A stretch of DNA of 64,000 bases from Parvibaculum sp041688015 (GCA_041688015.1 JBDNIY010000003.1:39166-103165); one strand, 5' to 3'; counted from the stretch's first letter, positions 37,921-47,960 are shown. Notes: generated by a model from the letters alone, not told the origin. Made by a program: numbers and translations.

Positions 37921-38658
37921 ATGATTGAGTCCAACGACCGCGCCGACATTGCACAGATCGACCGTTCAGTCCCGAGCCTTGATGGGGCTGACGTGCGCGC
38001 CTTCCTCGTCTCCCATCCCGAATTCATCATCAATGACGCCGAACTCCTCGGCCATATCATGCCCGCGCGTGACGAAGGCGAGAACGTCGTCGATCTGCAG
38101 TCCTTCGTCATCTCCAAGCTGCAACGCCAAGTCCACACCCTGCGCGACATCCAGTCTGACCTCATCGAAGCTTCATCGCTGAATTCACTGGCACGCGAAC
38201 AGGTCCATGCCGCAGCCCTTGCCATGCTCGATGCGCCGAGCTTTGACGCGCTGATCGAATTTATCACGCTGCCCGATGGCCTGGCCCAAACGCTTGGCCT
38301 GACCTCCGCGGCCATCTGCATCGAAACCACCGGCGTCATCAATCGCGCCGATACCATCGGCATGCGCTTGCTTGAGCGCGGCGGCGTTGACCGCATGATG
38401 GGCATGGCTGAGCCCTTTTGCCTCGTCGCCAATGTACATGGCTCTGAAGGCCTTTATGGCGAGCGCGCTGAGCATGTGCGCTCCGAAGCGCTGGTGCGTT
38501 TGAATTTCAGCCGCGTCACCCCGCCCGGCCTTCTCGCGCTGGGTGGCGGCCACGTCGAACAGTTCCACCCCGAACAGGCCGCCGACCTTCTGGAATTCCT
38601 TGCCCGGATTGTCGAGCGTTGCGTGCGCTTGTGGCTCGAACTGCCCCCGCAAGCGTAA
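37921..38658 (+). CDS. DUF484 (GAF-like) protein
   Basis: 245 residues. VRAFLVSHPEFIINDAELLG near the start and DLQSFVISKLQRQVHTLRD (coiled coil) are DUF484 hallmarks; the C-terminal half is GAF-like. The gene directly precedes xerC here and in many proteobacteria, so it may assist recombination or division, but no function is established. Its 3' end overlaps the possible xerC starts. Confidence 0.9.
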   Translation: MIESNDRADIAQIDRSVPSLDGADVRAFLVSHPEFIINDAELLGHIMPARDEGENVVDLQSFVISKLQRQVHTLRDIQSDLIEASSLNSLAREQVHAAALAMLDAPSFDALIEFITLPDGLAQTLGLTSAAICIETTGVINRADTIGMRLLERGGVDRMMGMAEPFCLVANVHGSEGLYGERAEHVRSEALVRLNFSRVTPPGLLALGGGHVEQFHPEQAADLLEFLARIVERCVRLWLELPPQA

Positions 38659-39626
38659 ACACGGGCGCCCGCGCCCCAAGCCCCGACGAGGCTGCGGCCT
38701 CGATCGTGGCCGCGCCCGATCTGCGCGCCGAAATTCGCAATTGGTACAGTCATCTCATGGGCGAAAAGCGCCTCGCCCCACTGAGCCTCATTGCCTACAC
38801 CCGTGATGTCGCGAGCTTCTTTGATTTTCTCTGCGACCATCATGGGCAACCCGCCGACCTTGCTACCATCCGCAATCTGCACCTACGCGATTTCCGGTCC
38901 TTCCTTGCCAAGCGCCGCAACGACGGCATGACCAGCCGCAGCCTTGCCCGCGTGCTCTCCAGCCTGCGCTCCTTCTTTCGTTTTCTTGATTCAGGTGGCA
39001 TCGCGTCGAGCGCCGCGCTCAAAGCATTGCGCACCCCAAAGGTGCCCCACGGCATTCCCAAACCCGTCAGCGCGCCCGATGCCTTCGCCCTCATCGCCGA
39101 AACCAACGAACTCGATCACGTGCCATGGATCGCCGCGCGCGACGCCGCCATCCTCACGCTGCTCTATGGCTGTGGGCTTCGCATCGCTGAATGTCTGGGC
39201 CTCAATCGCGGCATGGCCCCATTGCCCGCCACCATGCGCATCACCGGCAAAGGCAACAAAGAGCGTCTTGTCCCCGTCATCTCGGCGGCTCGCAACGCGG
39301 TCGATGAATATCTCGCGCTCGTCCCCTTCGGCCTCGGCCCTGATGATCCGTTGTTTGTTGGCCTGCGCGGCGCGCGCCTCAACCCGCGTCAAGTCTCCGG
39401 CCTCGTCGCCCATCTGCGCCGCCGCTTGGCTTTGCCTGACAGCGTCACGCCCCACGCGCTGCGCCACAGCTTTGCCACGCATCTGCTGGCCGCTGGTGGC
39501 GACCTGCGCGTCATCCAGGAACTACTCGGCCACGCCAGTCTTTCCACGACGCAAATTTATACGGAAGTAAACAGCCAGCACCTGCTGGACGTTTACGACA
39601 AGGCGCATCCGCGTTCGGGGAAATAG
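38631..39626 (+). CDS. xerC: Tyrosine recombinase XerC
   Basis: About 331 residues; the start is uncertain (TTG 38619, GTG 38631 or GTG 38706, none with a clear ribosome site). SAM-like N-terminal domain (KRLAPLSLIAYTRDVASFFD) and catalytic residues: Arg in YGCGLRIAECLGL, Lys in GKGNKERLVPV, HALRHSFATHLLAAGGD, GHASLSTTQIYTEV with the Tyr. It resolves chromosome dimers at dif with XerD. The loop between the first Arg and GKGNKE is a little short. Confidence 0.93.
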   Translation: MARTAPASVNTGARAPSPDEAAASIVAAPDLRAEIRNWYSHLMGEKRLAPLSLIAYTRDVASFFDFLCDHHGQPADLATIRNLHLRDFRSFLAKRRNDGMTSRSLARVLSSLRSFFRFLDSGGIASSAALKALRTPKVPHGIPKPVSAPDAFALIAETNELDHVPWIAARDAAILTLLYGCGLRIAECLGLNRGMAPLPATMRITGKGNKERLVPVISAARNAVDEYLALVPFGLGPDDPLFVGLRGARLNPRQVSGLVAHLRRRLALPDSVTPHALRHSFATHLLAAGGDLRVIQELLGHASLSTTQIYTEVNSQHLLDVYDKAHPRSGK

Positions 39627-39643
39627 CGCCATGCTCACCACAT

Positions 39644-39745
39644 CGTCATGCGCGGGCTCGACCCGCGTATCCACGTCTTTCCCAACGCATGCAGCAAAGA
39701 TGGATCGCCCGCCTCCTTTAATGAAAGGTGGGTCGGGCGATGACG
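39644..39745. repeat. Intergenic palindromic repeat, copy 1 (xerC/lpdA)
   Basis: CGTCATGCGCGGGCTCGACC ... GGTCGGGCGATGACG: outer arms CGTCAT/ATGACG and inner GGGC-type arms, about 100 bases, between convergent xerC and lpdA. It belongs to the same family as copies at 50420 and 52895. Confidence 0.7.
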
Positions 39746-39776
39746 TCTAATTATATGGGAGAAAGAGGGTCTTGCC

Positions 39777-41186
39777 TCACATATGGATCGGCAACCCCGT
39801 CACCGCCAGCGCCGCTTCCTTCACCGCTTCCGACATGGTCGGATGGGCAAAACACATGCGCGCGATGTCTTCAGACGAGCCAGCAAATTCCATCGCCACG
39901 ACCCCTTCATGGATCATCTCGCCCGCATTGACGCCGATGATATGCACGCCGAGAATCCGGTCGCTTGTCTTATCAGCGATGATCTTCACAAAACCATCCG
40001 TCGTCTTGTTCGCCTTGGCGCGCCCATTAGCGGTGAAGGGAAACTTGCCGACGTTATAGTCAACGCCTTCGGCTTTAAGTTGCTCTTCGGTCTTGCCGAC
40101 CGACGCCACTTCCGGGCTGGTATAAACAACCGCCGGAATCAAATCATAATTGACCGCTCCATAATGGCCCGCCAAGCGTTCAGCCAAAGCCACGCCTTCT
40201 TCCATCGCTTTATGTGCCAGCATCGGCCCGGCGATCACGTCGCCAATGGCATAAATGCCATCAACATTTGTCTTGAATGAACCATCAACCTCGACACGCC
40301 CGCGCTTGTCGATTTTGACGCCCGCGGCCTCTAGCCCAAGCCCTTGCGTATAAGCCACGCGCCCAACCGCGACGAGCACCACATCGGCCTCGATCACTTT
40401 GGCCGCGCCACCCGCGGCAGGCTCAACCGAAACTTTTAAGCCCGCCCCGTCCTTCCCGACCTTGGTGGCCTTCTCGACCTTGGTCACCTTCGAGCCGAGC
40501 GTGAACTCAAAGCCCTGCTTTTTCAAAATACGCGTGAAGGTTTTCACCACTTCACCGTCCATGCCGGGCAGGATCGCGTCGAGGAACTCAACAACCTGCA
40601 CCTTCGCGCCAAGCCGACCCCACACTGAGCCCAGCTCCAGCCCAATCACGCCACCACCAATGACGAGCAAACGCTCGGGCACTTTGGCCAGCGCCAGCGC
40701 ACCAGTTGATGAGATAATTGTTTTTTCGTCGATCTCAATGCCGGGCAGCCGCGCGACGTCTGACCCCGTCGCAATGACGATGTTCTTGGCGTTCAGCACG
40801 CGCGCGCCAACCTTCACCTTGCCCGTGCCGACAACTTCGCCCAAGCCCTTCACCCATTCGATCTTGTTCTTTTTAAAAAGAAACTCGATGCCCTTGGTGT
40901 TGCCATCGACCGCTTCATCCTTGAAGGCGATGAGCTGCTGGACGTTGATCTTGGGCGTCCCAACCTCGATCCCCATGCCGGGAAAAGCATGTTTTGCGTC
41001 GGCAAAAAGTTCAGACGCATGCAGCATCGCTTTGGAGGGGATACAGCCGATATTGAGACAAGTGCCGCCCAGCGTCTCGTTCTTTTCCACGCACGCCACG
41101 TTCAGGCCCAGTTGCGCGGCCTTGATCGCGCATTCATAGCCACCGGGGCCCGCACCAATCACGACGAGATCGAAAGTGTCAGCCAT
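39777..41186 (-). CDS. lpdA: Dihydrolipoyl dehydrogenase (E3)
   Basis: 469 residues. FAD-binding VVIGAGPGGYECAIKAAQLG, redox disulfide GGTCLNIGCIPSKA, NAD site GGGVIGLELGSVWGRLG and the dimer-interface HPTMSEAVKEAAL with the catalytic His. Re-oxidises the lipoyl group of the 2-oxoglutarate dehydrogenase complex; encoded after sucA-sucB. Confidence 0.97.
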   Translation of the reverse strand: MADTFDLVVIGAGPGGYECAIKAAQLGLNVACVEKNETLGGTCLNIGCIPSKAMLHASELFADAKHAFPGMGIEVGTPKINVQQLIAFKDEAVDGNTKGIEFLFKKNKIEWVKGLGEVVGTGKVKVGARVLNAKNIVIATGSDVARLPGIEIDEKTIISSTGALALAKVPERLLVIGGGVIGLELGSVWGRLGAKVQVVEFLDAILPGMDGEVVKTFTRILKKQGFEFTLGSKVTKVEKATKVGKDGAGLKVSVEPAAGGAAKVIEADVVLVAVGRVAYTQGLGLEAAGVKIDKRGRVEVDGSFKTNVDGIYAIGDVIAGPMLAHKAMEEGVALAERLAGHYGAVNYDLIPAVVYTSPEVASVGKTEEQLKAEGVDYNVGKFPFTANGRAKANKTTDGFVKIIADKTSDRILGVHIIGVNAGEMIHEGVVAMEFAGSSEDIARMCFAHPTMSEAVKEAALAVTGLPIHM

Positions 41187-41223
41187 GAGATCGGCCTTTC
41201 AAATTAAGGTTCAAAACCTTCAA

Positions 41224-41306
41224 CGTCATTGCGAGGAGGCCTCTTGGCCGACGCGGCAATCCATCTTTACGGCAGATTGGATTGCCGCGTTTCACGCGCA
41301 ATGACG
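41224..41306. repeat. Intergenic palindromic repeat, copy 2 (between sucB and lpdA)
   Basis: CGTCATTGCGAGGAGGCCTC ... GCGCAATGACG with inner arms CGGCAATCC/GGATTGCCG. It is of the widespread 'cgtcattgcgag' palindrome type, and it separates two co-directional genes of one pathway, so it may form an mRNA hairpin between them. Confidence 0.75.
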
Positions 41307-41325
41307 GGGAGTATGAGCGATGGCG

Positions 41326-42600
41326 TCACAAATCGAGCAACAGACGCTGCGGATCTTCAAGCGATTCCTTGACGCGCACCAAGAACGTCACCGCGTCCTT
41401 GCCATCGACAATCCGGTGATCATAGCTCAGCGCCAGATACATCATCGGCCGCACCACCACCTGACCGCCAACAACCACCGGGCGCTCTTGGATTTTATGC
41501 ATCCCCAACACACCAGACTGCGGCGCATTGAGAATGGGCGTGGACATCAGCGAGCCATAGACCCCACCATTGGAAATGGTGAAGGTGCCGCCCTGCAATT
41601 CCTCAAGCTTGAGCTGGCCGTCGCGCGCGCGCTTACCAAAGCCATTGATCTCTTTTTCAATGCCCGCCAGTGACAGGTCTTGCGCTTCTTTCAGCACAGG
41701 CACGACAAGGCCTTTTTCGGTGCCGACCGCCACGCCGATATTGTAATAGTTTTTGTAAACAATATCGTCGCCATCGATGACGCCGTTGACCGCGGGAATT
41801 TCACGCAGCGCCTGAATGCAGGCCTTAATGAAAAAACCCATGAAGCCGACGCGCACGCCATGCTTCTTTTCAAACAGCGCCTTATATTCGTTGCGCAGCG
41901 CCATGATCGCGCTCATGTCCACTTCGTTGAACGTGGTGAGCATGGCGGCTGTGTTTTGCGCTTCCTTCAACCGCGTCGCAATCGTCTTGCGCAACCGCGA
42001 CATCTTCACGCGTTCTTCGCGCGCGCCCTGCTCAAGCGGTGCACGAACCGCCATCGGGGCGGCAGGCGCTTCGGCCGGTGCAGACACTGGTGCCGGTGCT
42101 GACGCAGCAGCTTGCGCATCGCCCTTGGTCACGCGGCCATCGCGGCCCGTGCCGTCAACCTTCGACACGTCAAGATTGTTTTCTTCCACAATCCGCCGCA
42201 CCGCTGGCGCTTGCCCGTCTGCCGCCTTGGCGGGCGCAGGCGCGGCCTTAGCAGGTGCAGGTGCAGGTGCAGGTGCAGGGGTCGGCGCGGCTTCTGCCTT
42301 TTTGGGTTCTTCTTTTTTAGGCTCGTCTTTCTTAGCTGCGGGCTTTGCCGCTGCCTTGCCCGAGCCTTCGCCGATGGAGGCCAGCACTGTGCCGATTTCC
42401 ACCGTCGCACCGCTTTCGATCAACACTTCGCTCAGTACACCAGAGGCTGGTGCGGGCACTTCCACCGTCACCTTGTCGGTTTCCAGTTCCACCAGCGGCT
42501 CATCCACCGTCACTGTGTCGCCAACCTTTTTAAACCATTGCGCGACAGTGGCTTCCGTCACTGATTCGCCCAATGCGGGCACTTTGACTTCCGTGGCCAT
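41326..42600 (-). CDS. sucB: 2-oxoglutarate dehydrogenase E2, dihydrolipoyl succinyltransferase
   Basis: 424 residues. Lipoyl domain (residues 1-80, lipoyl Lys in LVELETDKVTVEVPAPASG), a long Pro/Ala linker (PAPAPAPAKAAPAPAKA), E1/E3-binding domain (APAVRRIVEENNLDVSKVDG) and catalytic domain ending in LALSYDHRIVDGKDAVTFL. The linker-coding DNA holds a short GTGCAG-type repeat (about 42255-42280). Confidence 0.96.
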   Translation of the reverse strand: MATEVKVPALGESVTEATVAQWFKKVGDTVTVDEPLVELETDKVTVEVPAPASGVLSEVLIESGATVEIGTVLASIGEGSGKAAAKPAAKKDEPKKEEPKKAEAAPTPAPAPAPAPAKAAPAPAKAADGQAPAVRRIVEENNLDVSKVDGTGRDGRVTKGDAQAAASAPAPVSAPAEAPAAPMAVRAPLEQGAREERVKMSRLRKTIATRLKEAQNTAAMLTTFNEVDMSAIMALRNEYKALFEKKHGVRVGFMGFFIKACIQALREIPAVNGVIDGDDIVYKNYYNIGVAVGTEKGLVVPVLKEAQDLSLAGIEKEINGFGKRARDGQLKLEELQGGTFTISNGGVYGSLMSTPILNAPQSGVLGMHKIQERPVVVGGQVVVRPMMYLALSYDHRIVDGKDAVTFLVRVKESLEDPQRLLLDL

Positions 42601-42627
42601 GCTCGTCTTTCGCCTTTCAGAAAAAAA

Positions 42628-45579
42628 TCAATCGACCTTCAGCGCTTCCGCCAGAAGCTGGTTAAGTTGCTGCAAGTGCTTGCTCATCAATCCAACGGCC
42701 GTTGCCGCCGAGGAGGGGCGTCCGGTATAGCGCGCGCGTTGGAAGCGTGCGCCCACCTGTTCCAGCACCCATTCAATATTGGGTTCCATAAATTGCCAGG
42801 CCCCCATGTTCTTGGGTTCTTCCTGACACCAAACGATCTCAGCTTGCGTGAAGCGCGCCAGTTCCGCCATCAGCGAGCGCGCCGGGAAGGGATAAAGCTG
42901 CTCCACACGCATCAGATAAACGTCGTTGATCTCGCGCTTTTCACGTTCTTCATAGAGATCGTAATAGACCTTGCCCGAGCACATAACGACGCGTTTGATT
43001 TTGTCGTCGCTGACGAGCTTGATCTTTTCGCCCTCCAGCATCTGGGCATCGTCCCACAGCACGCGGTGGAAGGTCGAGGTCGGCCCGAATTCTTCGATTT
43101 TGGAATGCACGCGCTTGTGTCGCAGCAGCGACTTTGGTGTCATGATGACCAGCGGCTTGCGGAACTTGCGATGCATCTGACGGCGCAACACATGAAAATA
43201 ATTCATCGGCGTCGTGCAGTTCACAACCTGCATATTGTCTTCCGCGCACATCTGCAGATAGCGCTCAAGGCGAGCGGACGAATGTTCCGGCCCCGCGCCT
43301 TCATAGCCATGCGGCAACAGCATCACCAATCCGCACATCCGCAGCCATTTGCGTTCACCGCATGAGATGAACTGGTCCACCACCACCTGTGCGCCATTGG
43401 CAAAGTCGCCATATTGCGCTTCCCAAAGCGTCAGCGCATTGGGCTCAGCCAGTGAGTAGCCATACTCAAAGCCGAGCACCGCATTTTCTGACAGCATCGA
43501 ATTGATGACTTCGCAGGGCGCTTGATTATCGGCGATATGATTGAGCGGAATATAGCGCTCTTCCGTCTCTTGGTCGTTCAGCACCGAATGACGCTGTGCA
43601 AATGTGCCGCGCTCACTATCCTGCCCCGACAAGCGCACCTTGAAACCTTCGTTCATCAGCGTGCCAAAGGCCAGCGCCTCCGCCATGCCCCAATCGATGC
43701 CTTCGCCCGTCTCAATCATCTTGGCACGCAGGTCCATGAACCGATGGATCGTCTTGTGGATGTTGAAGCCTTCCGGCACGGCTGCGATTTTCGCGCCGAT
43801 TTCCCTCAGTATCTTGAGGTCAACGCCCGTCTCACCGCGATGCGCCTCGCCTTCCGAGCGCCCAAGGCCAGCCCAGCGCCCGTCCAACCAATCCGCCTTA
43901 TTGGGACGGTAGGTGTTGGAGGCTTCATATTCGGTCTCTAGTTCCTGGCGGAACGCACCGACACGTTCTTTCACTTGCTCTTCGCTCAGCAAACCGATCT
44001 CGACAATCCGCTTGGTATAAATTTCCAGCGTCGTCGGATGCGAGCGGATTTTCTTATACATCAGCGGCTGCGTGAAGCTCGGCTCGTCGGCTTCTTGATG
44101 ACCAAAGCGGCGATAGCAGAACATATCCACCACAACCGGCTTGTTAAAGCGCTGGCGAAATTCAGTGGCGATCTTTGTCGCATGCACCACCGCTTCAGGG
44201 TCGTCACCGTTCACATGGAAGATGGGCGCCTGCACCATCTTGGCAACATCTGATGGATAGGGCGAAGAGCGCGAGAAAATCGGGCTCGTCGTAAAGCCGA
44301 TCTGGTTGTTGATGATAAAATGCAAAGAGCCGCCCGTGCGGTGGCCCTTGAGACCCGACAGGCCCAGACATTCCGCGACGACGCCTTGGCCCGCAAAGGC
44401 CGCATCGCCATGGATCAACAGCGGAATAACCGAGCCGCGGTCGCTGTCATGCAACTGGTCTTGCTTGGCGCGCGCCTTGCCCAGCACAACCGGATCAACG
44501 ATTTCCAAATGCGAAGGGTTGGCGGTGAGCGACAGATGCACCTTATTGCCGTCAAACTCACGGTCTGACGAAGCACCAAGATGATATTTAACGTCGCCCG
44601 ATCCATCGACTTCTTCAGGGTTGGCCGAGCCACCCTTGAACTCATTAAAGATCGCGCGATAGGGCTTGGACATCACGTTGACGAGCACGTTCAAGCGCCC
44701 GCGATGTGCCATGCCGAGCACAATCTCTTTCACGCCCAGATTGCCGCCACGCTTGATGATCTGTTCAAGCGCCGGGATCATCGCTTCTGCACCATCAAGA
44801 CCGAACCGCTTAGTGCCGATATATTTGATCCCGGAAAAACGCTCAAAGCCTTCCGCTGCAATCAGCTTGTCGAGAATGGCAAGCTGGCCCATTTCAGTGA
44901 ATGTGACTTCCTTGTCTGGCCCTTCGATGCGTTCCTGAATCCAGGCTTTTTCTTCCGGGTCGCCGATATGCATGAATTCGACGCCGATCGTGCCGCAATA
45001 GGTCCGGCGCAAGATTTCGAGCATCTGGCGAACGCTCGCCGTCTCCAGCCCCAGCACATGATCAATGAAGATCGGGCGGTCAAGATCGTCTGGCCCGAAA
45101 CCATAGGATTCGGGCTGCAACTCGGGATGTTGCGATTTTGGCCGCATCTGTAGCGGATCAATATCGGCGTCCAGATGGCCGCGAATGCGATAAGCACGGA
45201 TCATCATCAGGGCACGCACGGAATCAAGCGTGGCCGAACGAATTTCGGCTTCCGTCGCACCACTTGTGCGCTCGGCAATTTTCTGTTTGATCGGGGCTTC
45301 AACCGTTGCCCAATTGCCATCGAGCGCGCTGACCAGTTCGCCATTGGCGATCACCGGCCAATCAGCACGCTCCCAAGACGGCCCCTTGGCGTCGTTCAAA
45401 ACCTCGTCGCGCTTGTCGCCGAGACTGGCAAAAAACGTCTGCCATTCCGCGCCGACAGAGCGGGGGTCTTGGACATAACGGGCATACAGATCTTCGACAA
45501 ATGCCGCGTTGGTGCCATTGAGAAAGGAGGTCTGCTCGGCGCGTTGGCGAGGGCTTTCCTCGCCGGAGGTCTTGCTCAT
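42628..45579 (-). CDS. sucA: 2-oxoglutarate dehydrogenase E1
   Basis: 983 residues from the ATG at 45579; an ATG nine codons upstream is less like the family start. TSFLNGTNAAFVEDLYARY at the N-terminus, ThDP-binding GDAAFAGQGVVAECLGLSGL, HRGRLNVLVNVMSKP and the C-terminal EEPKNMGAWQFMEP are conserved. Decarboxylates 2-oxoglutarate and passes succinyl to SucB. Confidence 0.97.
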   Translation of the reverse strand: MSKTSGEESPRQRAEQTSFLNGTNAAFVEDLYARYVQDPRSVGAEWQTFFASLGDKRDEVLNDAKGPSWERADWPVIANGELVSALDGNWATVEAPIKQKIAERTSGATEAEIRSATLDSVRALMMIRAYRIRGHLDADIDPLQMRPKSQHPELQPESYGFGPDDLDRPIFIDHVLGLETASVRQMLEILRRTYCGTIGVEFMHIGDPEEKAWIQERIEGPDKEVTFTEMGQLAILDKLIAAEGFERFSGIKYIGTKRFGLDGAEAMIPALEQIIKRGGNLGVKEIVLGMAHRGRLNVLVNVMSKPYRAIFNEFKGGSANPEEVDGSGDVKYHLGASSDREFDGNKVHLSLTANPSHLEIVDPVVLGKARAKQDQLHDSDRGSVIPLLIHGDAAFAGQGVVAECLGLSGLKGHRTGGSLHFIINNQIGFTTSPIFSRSSPYPSDVAKMVQAPIFHVNGDDPEAVVHATKIATEFRQRFNKPVVVDMFCYRRFGHQEADEPSFTQPLMYKKIRSHPTTLEIYTKRIVEIGLLSEEQVKERVGAFRQELETEYEASNTYRPNKADWLDGRWAGLGRSEGEAHRGETGVDLKILREIGAKIAAVPEGFNIHKTIHRFMDLRAKMIETGEGIDWGMAEALAFGTLMNEGFKVRLSGQDSERGTFAQRHSVLNDQETEERYIPLNHIADNQAPCEVINSMLSENAVLGFEYGYSLAEPNALTLWEAQYGDFANGAQVVVDQFISCGERKWLRMCGLVMLLPHGYEGAGPEHSSARLERYLQMCAEDNMQVVNCTTPMNYFHVLRRQMHRKFRKPLVIMTPKSLLRHKRVHSKIEEFGPTSTFHRVLWDDAQMLEGEKIKLVSDDKIKRVVMCSGKVYYDLYEEREKREINDVYLMRVEQLYPFPARSLMAELARFTQAEIVWCQEEPKNMGAWQFMEPNIEWVLEQVGARFQRARYTGRPSSAATAVGLMSKHLQQLNQLLAEALKVD

Positions 45580-45784
45580 GTCAATCCAGCCTATCAACGG
45601 GGCCATGTGGCAGTCAGCCCATGTCTCCCTTGTGAGTCAGGCACAAATCCCGATGCCAATCTTGAAACCTAAGCCCTCAAGATCAACAAACTCTTCACTT
45701 CACCCTATTGTTCCCCCGCCCCACCGGGCGAGGGCACAATCAATAGAGCCCGACGTTAACACTTTTGCATCAAACGTCTTTTTT

Positions 45785-46663
45785 TTAGCAGCCCGCCAGC
45801 AATTCAACCAGCGTTGTGCCAAGCGCTGCAGGCGAGGAGGCAACCCGAATGCCCGCCGACTTCATCGCTTCCATTTTGTCTCCCGCGCCGCCTTTGCCGC
45901 CCGAGATGATGGCCCCCGCGTGGCCCATGCGGCGGCCAGGAGGGGCCGTCACGCCCGCGATGAAGCCCACGATCGGCTTCTTCACTTTGGAGGCTTTAAG
46001 GAATTCAGCAGCATCTTCTTCCGCCGAGCCACCGATTTCGCCGATCATAATGATCGACTTGGTTTCGTCGTCGCCGAGGAACAATTCAAGGCAATCAATA
46101 AAATTGGTGCCGTTGACGGGGTCGCCGCCAATGCCGATGCAGGTGGTCTGACCAAGGCCCGTCATTGTTGTCTGGGCAACGGCCTCATAGGTAAGCGTGC
46201 CTGAGCGCGAAACAATACCCACCGAGCCGCGTTTGTGAATATGGCCGGGCATAATACCGATCTTGCATTCGCCCGGCGTGATGACGCCAGGGCAGTTCGG
46301 GCCGACGAGCCGTGTCTTGGAACCGGACAGCGCGCGCTTCACTTTCACCATGTCAAGCACCGGAATGCCCTCGGTGATGCAAACGACAAGCTCGATGCCC
46401 GCGTCAATCGCTTCGAGGATCGCGTCAGCGGCAAACGGCGGCGGCACATAGATCGCCGAGGCCGTGGCGCCTGTGCGCTCAACCGCTTCGCCCACCGTGT
46501 TGAAGACGGGCAAATCAAGATGCGTCGTGCCGCCTTTACCCGGCGAGGTGCCGCCGACCATTTTGGTGCCATAGGCAATCGCCTGTTCCGAATGGAACGT
46601 GCCCTGCTTGCCCGTGAAACCCTGACAGATAACTTTGGTGTTCTTGCCAACCAGAACCGACAT
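45785..46663 (-). CDS. sucD: Succinyl-CoA synthetase alpha subunit
   Basis: 292 residues. CoA-binding GFTGKQGTFHSEQAIAYGTK, GPNCPGVITPGECKIGIMPG and the phospho-His loop GRRMGHAGAIISGGKG. Its start overlaps the sucC stop (TAATG), so the two subunits are coupled. Confidence 0.97.
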   Translation of the reverse strand: MSVLVGKNTKVICQGFTGKQGTFHSEQAIAYGTKMVGGTSPGKGGTTHLDLPVFNTVGEAVERTGATASAIYVPPPFAADAILEAIDAGIELVVCITEGIPVLDMVKVKRALSGSKTRLVGPNCPGVITPGECKIGIMPGHIHKRGSVGIVSRSGTLTYEAVAQTTMTGLGQTTCIGIGGDPVNGTNFIDCLELFLGDDETKSIIMIGEIGGSAEEDAAEFLKASKVKKPIVGFIAGVTAPPGRRMGHAGAIISGGKGGAGDKMEAMKSAGIRVASSPAALGTTLVELLAGC

Positions 46664-47832
46664 TATGCGGCCTCCTTCACGGCTTTGACGATTTTCTCAG
46701 CCGCGTCGGCGAGGTTGTCAGCGGAAATGATCGGCAGCCCGCTGTCTGCCATGATTTTTTTGCCCAGATCGACATTCGTGCCTTCCAACCGCACAACCAG
46801 CGGCACGGCAAGTTTGACCTCTTTGGCCGCGGCCACCACGCCCTCTGCGATAATATCGCAGCGCATGATACCGCCGAAGATATTGACCAAAATGCCTTCG
46901 ACATTCTTGTCCGACAGGATGATCTTGAAGGCTTCCGTCACCTTCTCCTTCGTCGCGCCGCCGCCCACATCAAGAAAGTTGGCTGGTGCCGAGCCATAGA
47001 GCTTGATGATGTCCATCGTCGCCATGGCCAAGCCTGCGCCGTTGACCATGCAGCCGATCTGGCCGTCGAGCTTGATGTAATTGAGATCATATTCCGACGC
47101 CTTCACTTCGGCGGGGTCTTCTTCGCTCAGATCGCGCAGCGCCACGATGTCCTTGTGGCGGTAGAGCGCATTGCTATCAAAGCCGACCTTAGCATCAAGG
47201 CAGATCAAATCGCCTGCGCCGGTCACCACCAGCGGATTGATTTCCAGCATCGCCATGTCTTCGGTGGTGAAGGCCTTATAGAGCTTGGCAACCAGCGCCA
47301 CGCCCTGTTTCACCTGATCGCCTTCAAGCCCCAGCGCATAAGCAATCTTGCGACCATGAAAAGCCTGAATGCCCGCTGCGGGGTCAACCGAGAGCGAAAT
47401 GATTTTTTCCGGCGTCTTATGCGCCACTTCTTCGATGTCCATGCCGCCTTCGGTGGAAGCAATGAAGGAAACGCGCGAGGTTTCGCGGTCCACCACGATG
47501 GAGAGGTAAAGCTCGCGCTTAATGTCGGAGCCCTCTTCCACATAAACGCGCTGCACCAGCTTGCCCGCAGGCCCCGTCTGATGTGTCACCAGCGTCATGC
47601 CGAGCATCCGGGTGGCTTCTGCCTTCACATCGTCCAATGACTTCACGACCTTGACGCCGCCGCCCTTACCACGCCCACCGGCATGGATCTGCGCTTTAAC
47701 GACATAGACCGGCCCGCCGAGCTTCTTGGCTTCGGCCACCGCTTCATCGGCACTAAAGGCGGGCCCACCCTTGGGAACGGGCACGCCATATTTGGCAAGC
47801 ACTGCTTTGGCTTGGTATTCGTGGATATTCAT
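46663..47832 (-). CDS. sucC: Succinyl-CoA synthetase beta subunit
   Basis: 389 residues. ATP-grasp start MNIHEYQAKAVLAKYGVPVP, KAQIHAGGRGKGGGVKV, EINPLVVTGAGDLICLDAKV and the C-terminal GGIMRCDIIAEGVVAA. First gene of the sucCDAB-lpd block. Confidence 0.97.
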   Translation of the reverse strand: MNIHEYQAKAVLAKYGVPVPKGGPAFSADEAVAEAKKLGGPVYVVKAQIHAGGRGKGGGVKVVKSLDDVKAEATRMLGMTLVTHQTGPAGKLVQRVYVEEGSDIKRELYLSIVVDRETSRVSFIASTEGGMDIEEVAHKTPEKIISLSVDPAAGIQAFHGRKIAYALGLEGDQVKQGVALVAKLYKAFTTEDMAMLEINPLVVTGAGDLICLDAKVGFDSNALYRHKDIVALRDLSEEDPAEVKASEYDLNYIKLDGQIGCMVNGAGLAMATMDIIKLYGSAPANFLDVGGGATKEKVTEAFKIILSDKNVEGILVNIFGGIMRCDIIAEGVVAAAKEVKLAVPLVVRLEGTNVDLGKKIMADSGLPIISADNLADAAEKIVKAVKEAA

Positions 47833-47884
47833 TCGCTATGTCCGGGCTGAAAGGGACGGAGCAAAACCGCGCTGCCCCCATTTA

Positions 47885-47916
47885 AAATATCGACTCTGGG
47901 AAATATCGACTGTGGA
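47885..47916. repeat. 16-bp tandem repeat in the suc leader
   Basis: aaatatcgactctggg followed directly by aaatatcgactgtgga, two mismatches. It lies in the expected untranslated leader of sucC and might be a regulator or RNA-binding site. Confidence 0.6.
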
Positions 47917-47932
47917 ACTTCGGTTAATGCGA

Positions 47933-47960
47933 GTTATAGCACCCAAGTCCGCTGGTGCAA
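47933..47960 (-). promoter_or_regulatory. Probable promoter of sucCDAB
   Basis: Minus strand TTGCAC (47960-47955), a 16-base spacer and TATAAC (47938-47933), about 100 bases before sucC. Confidence 0.5.
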
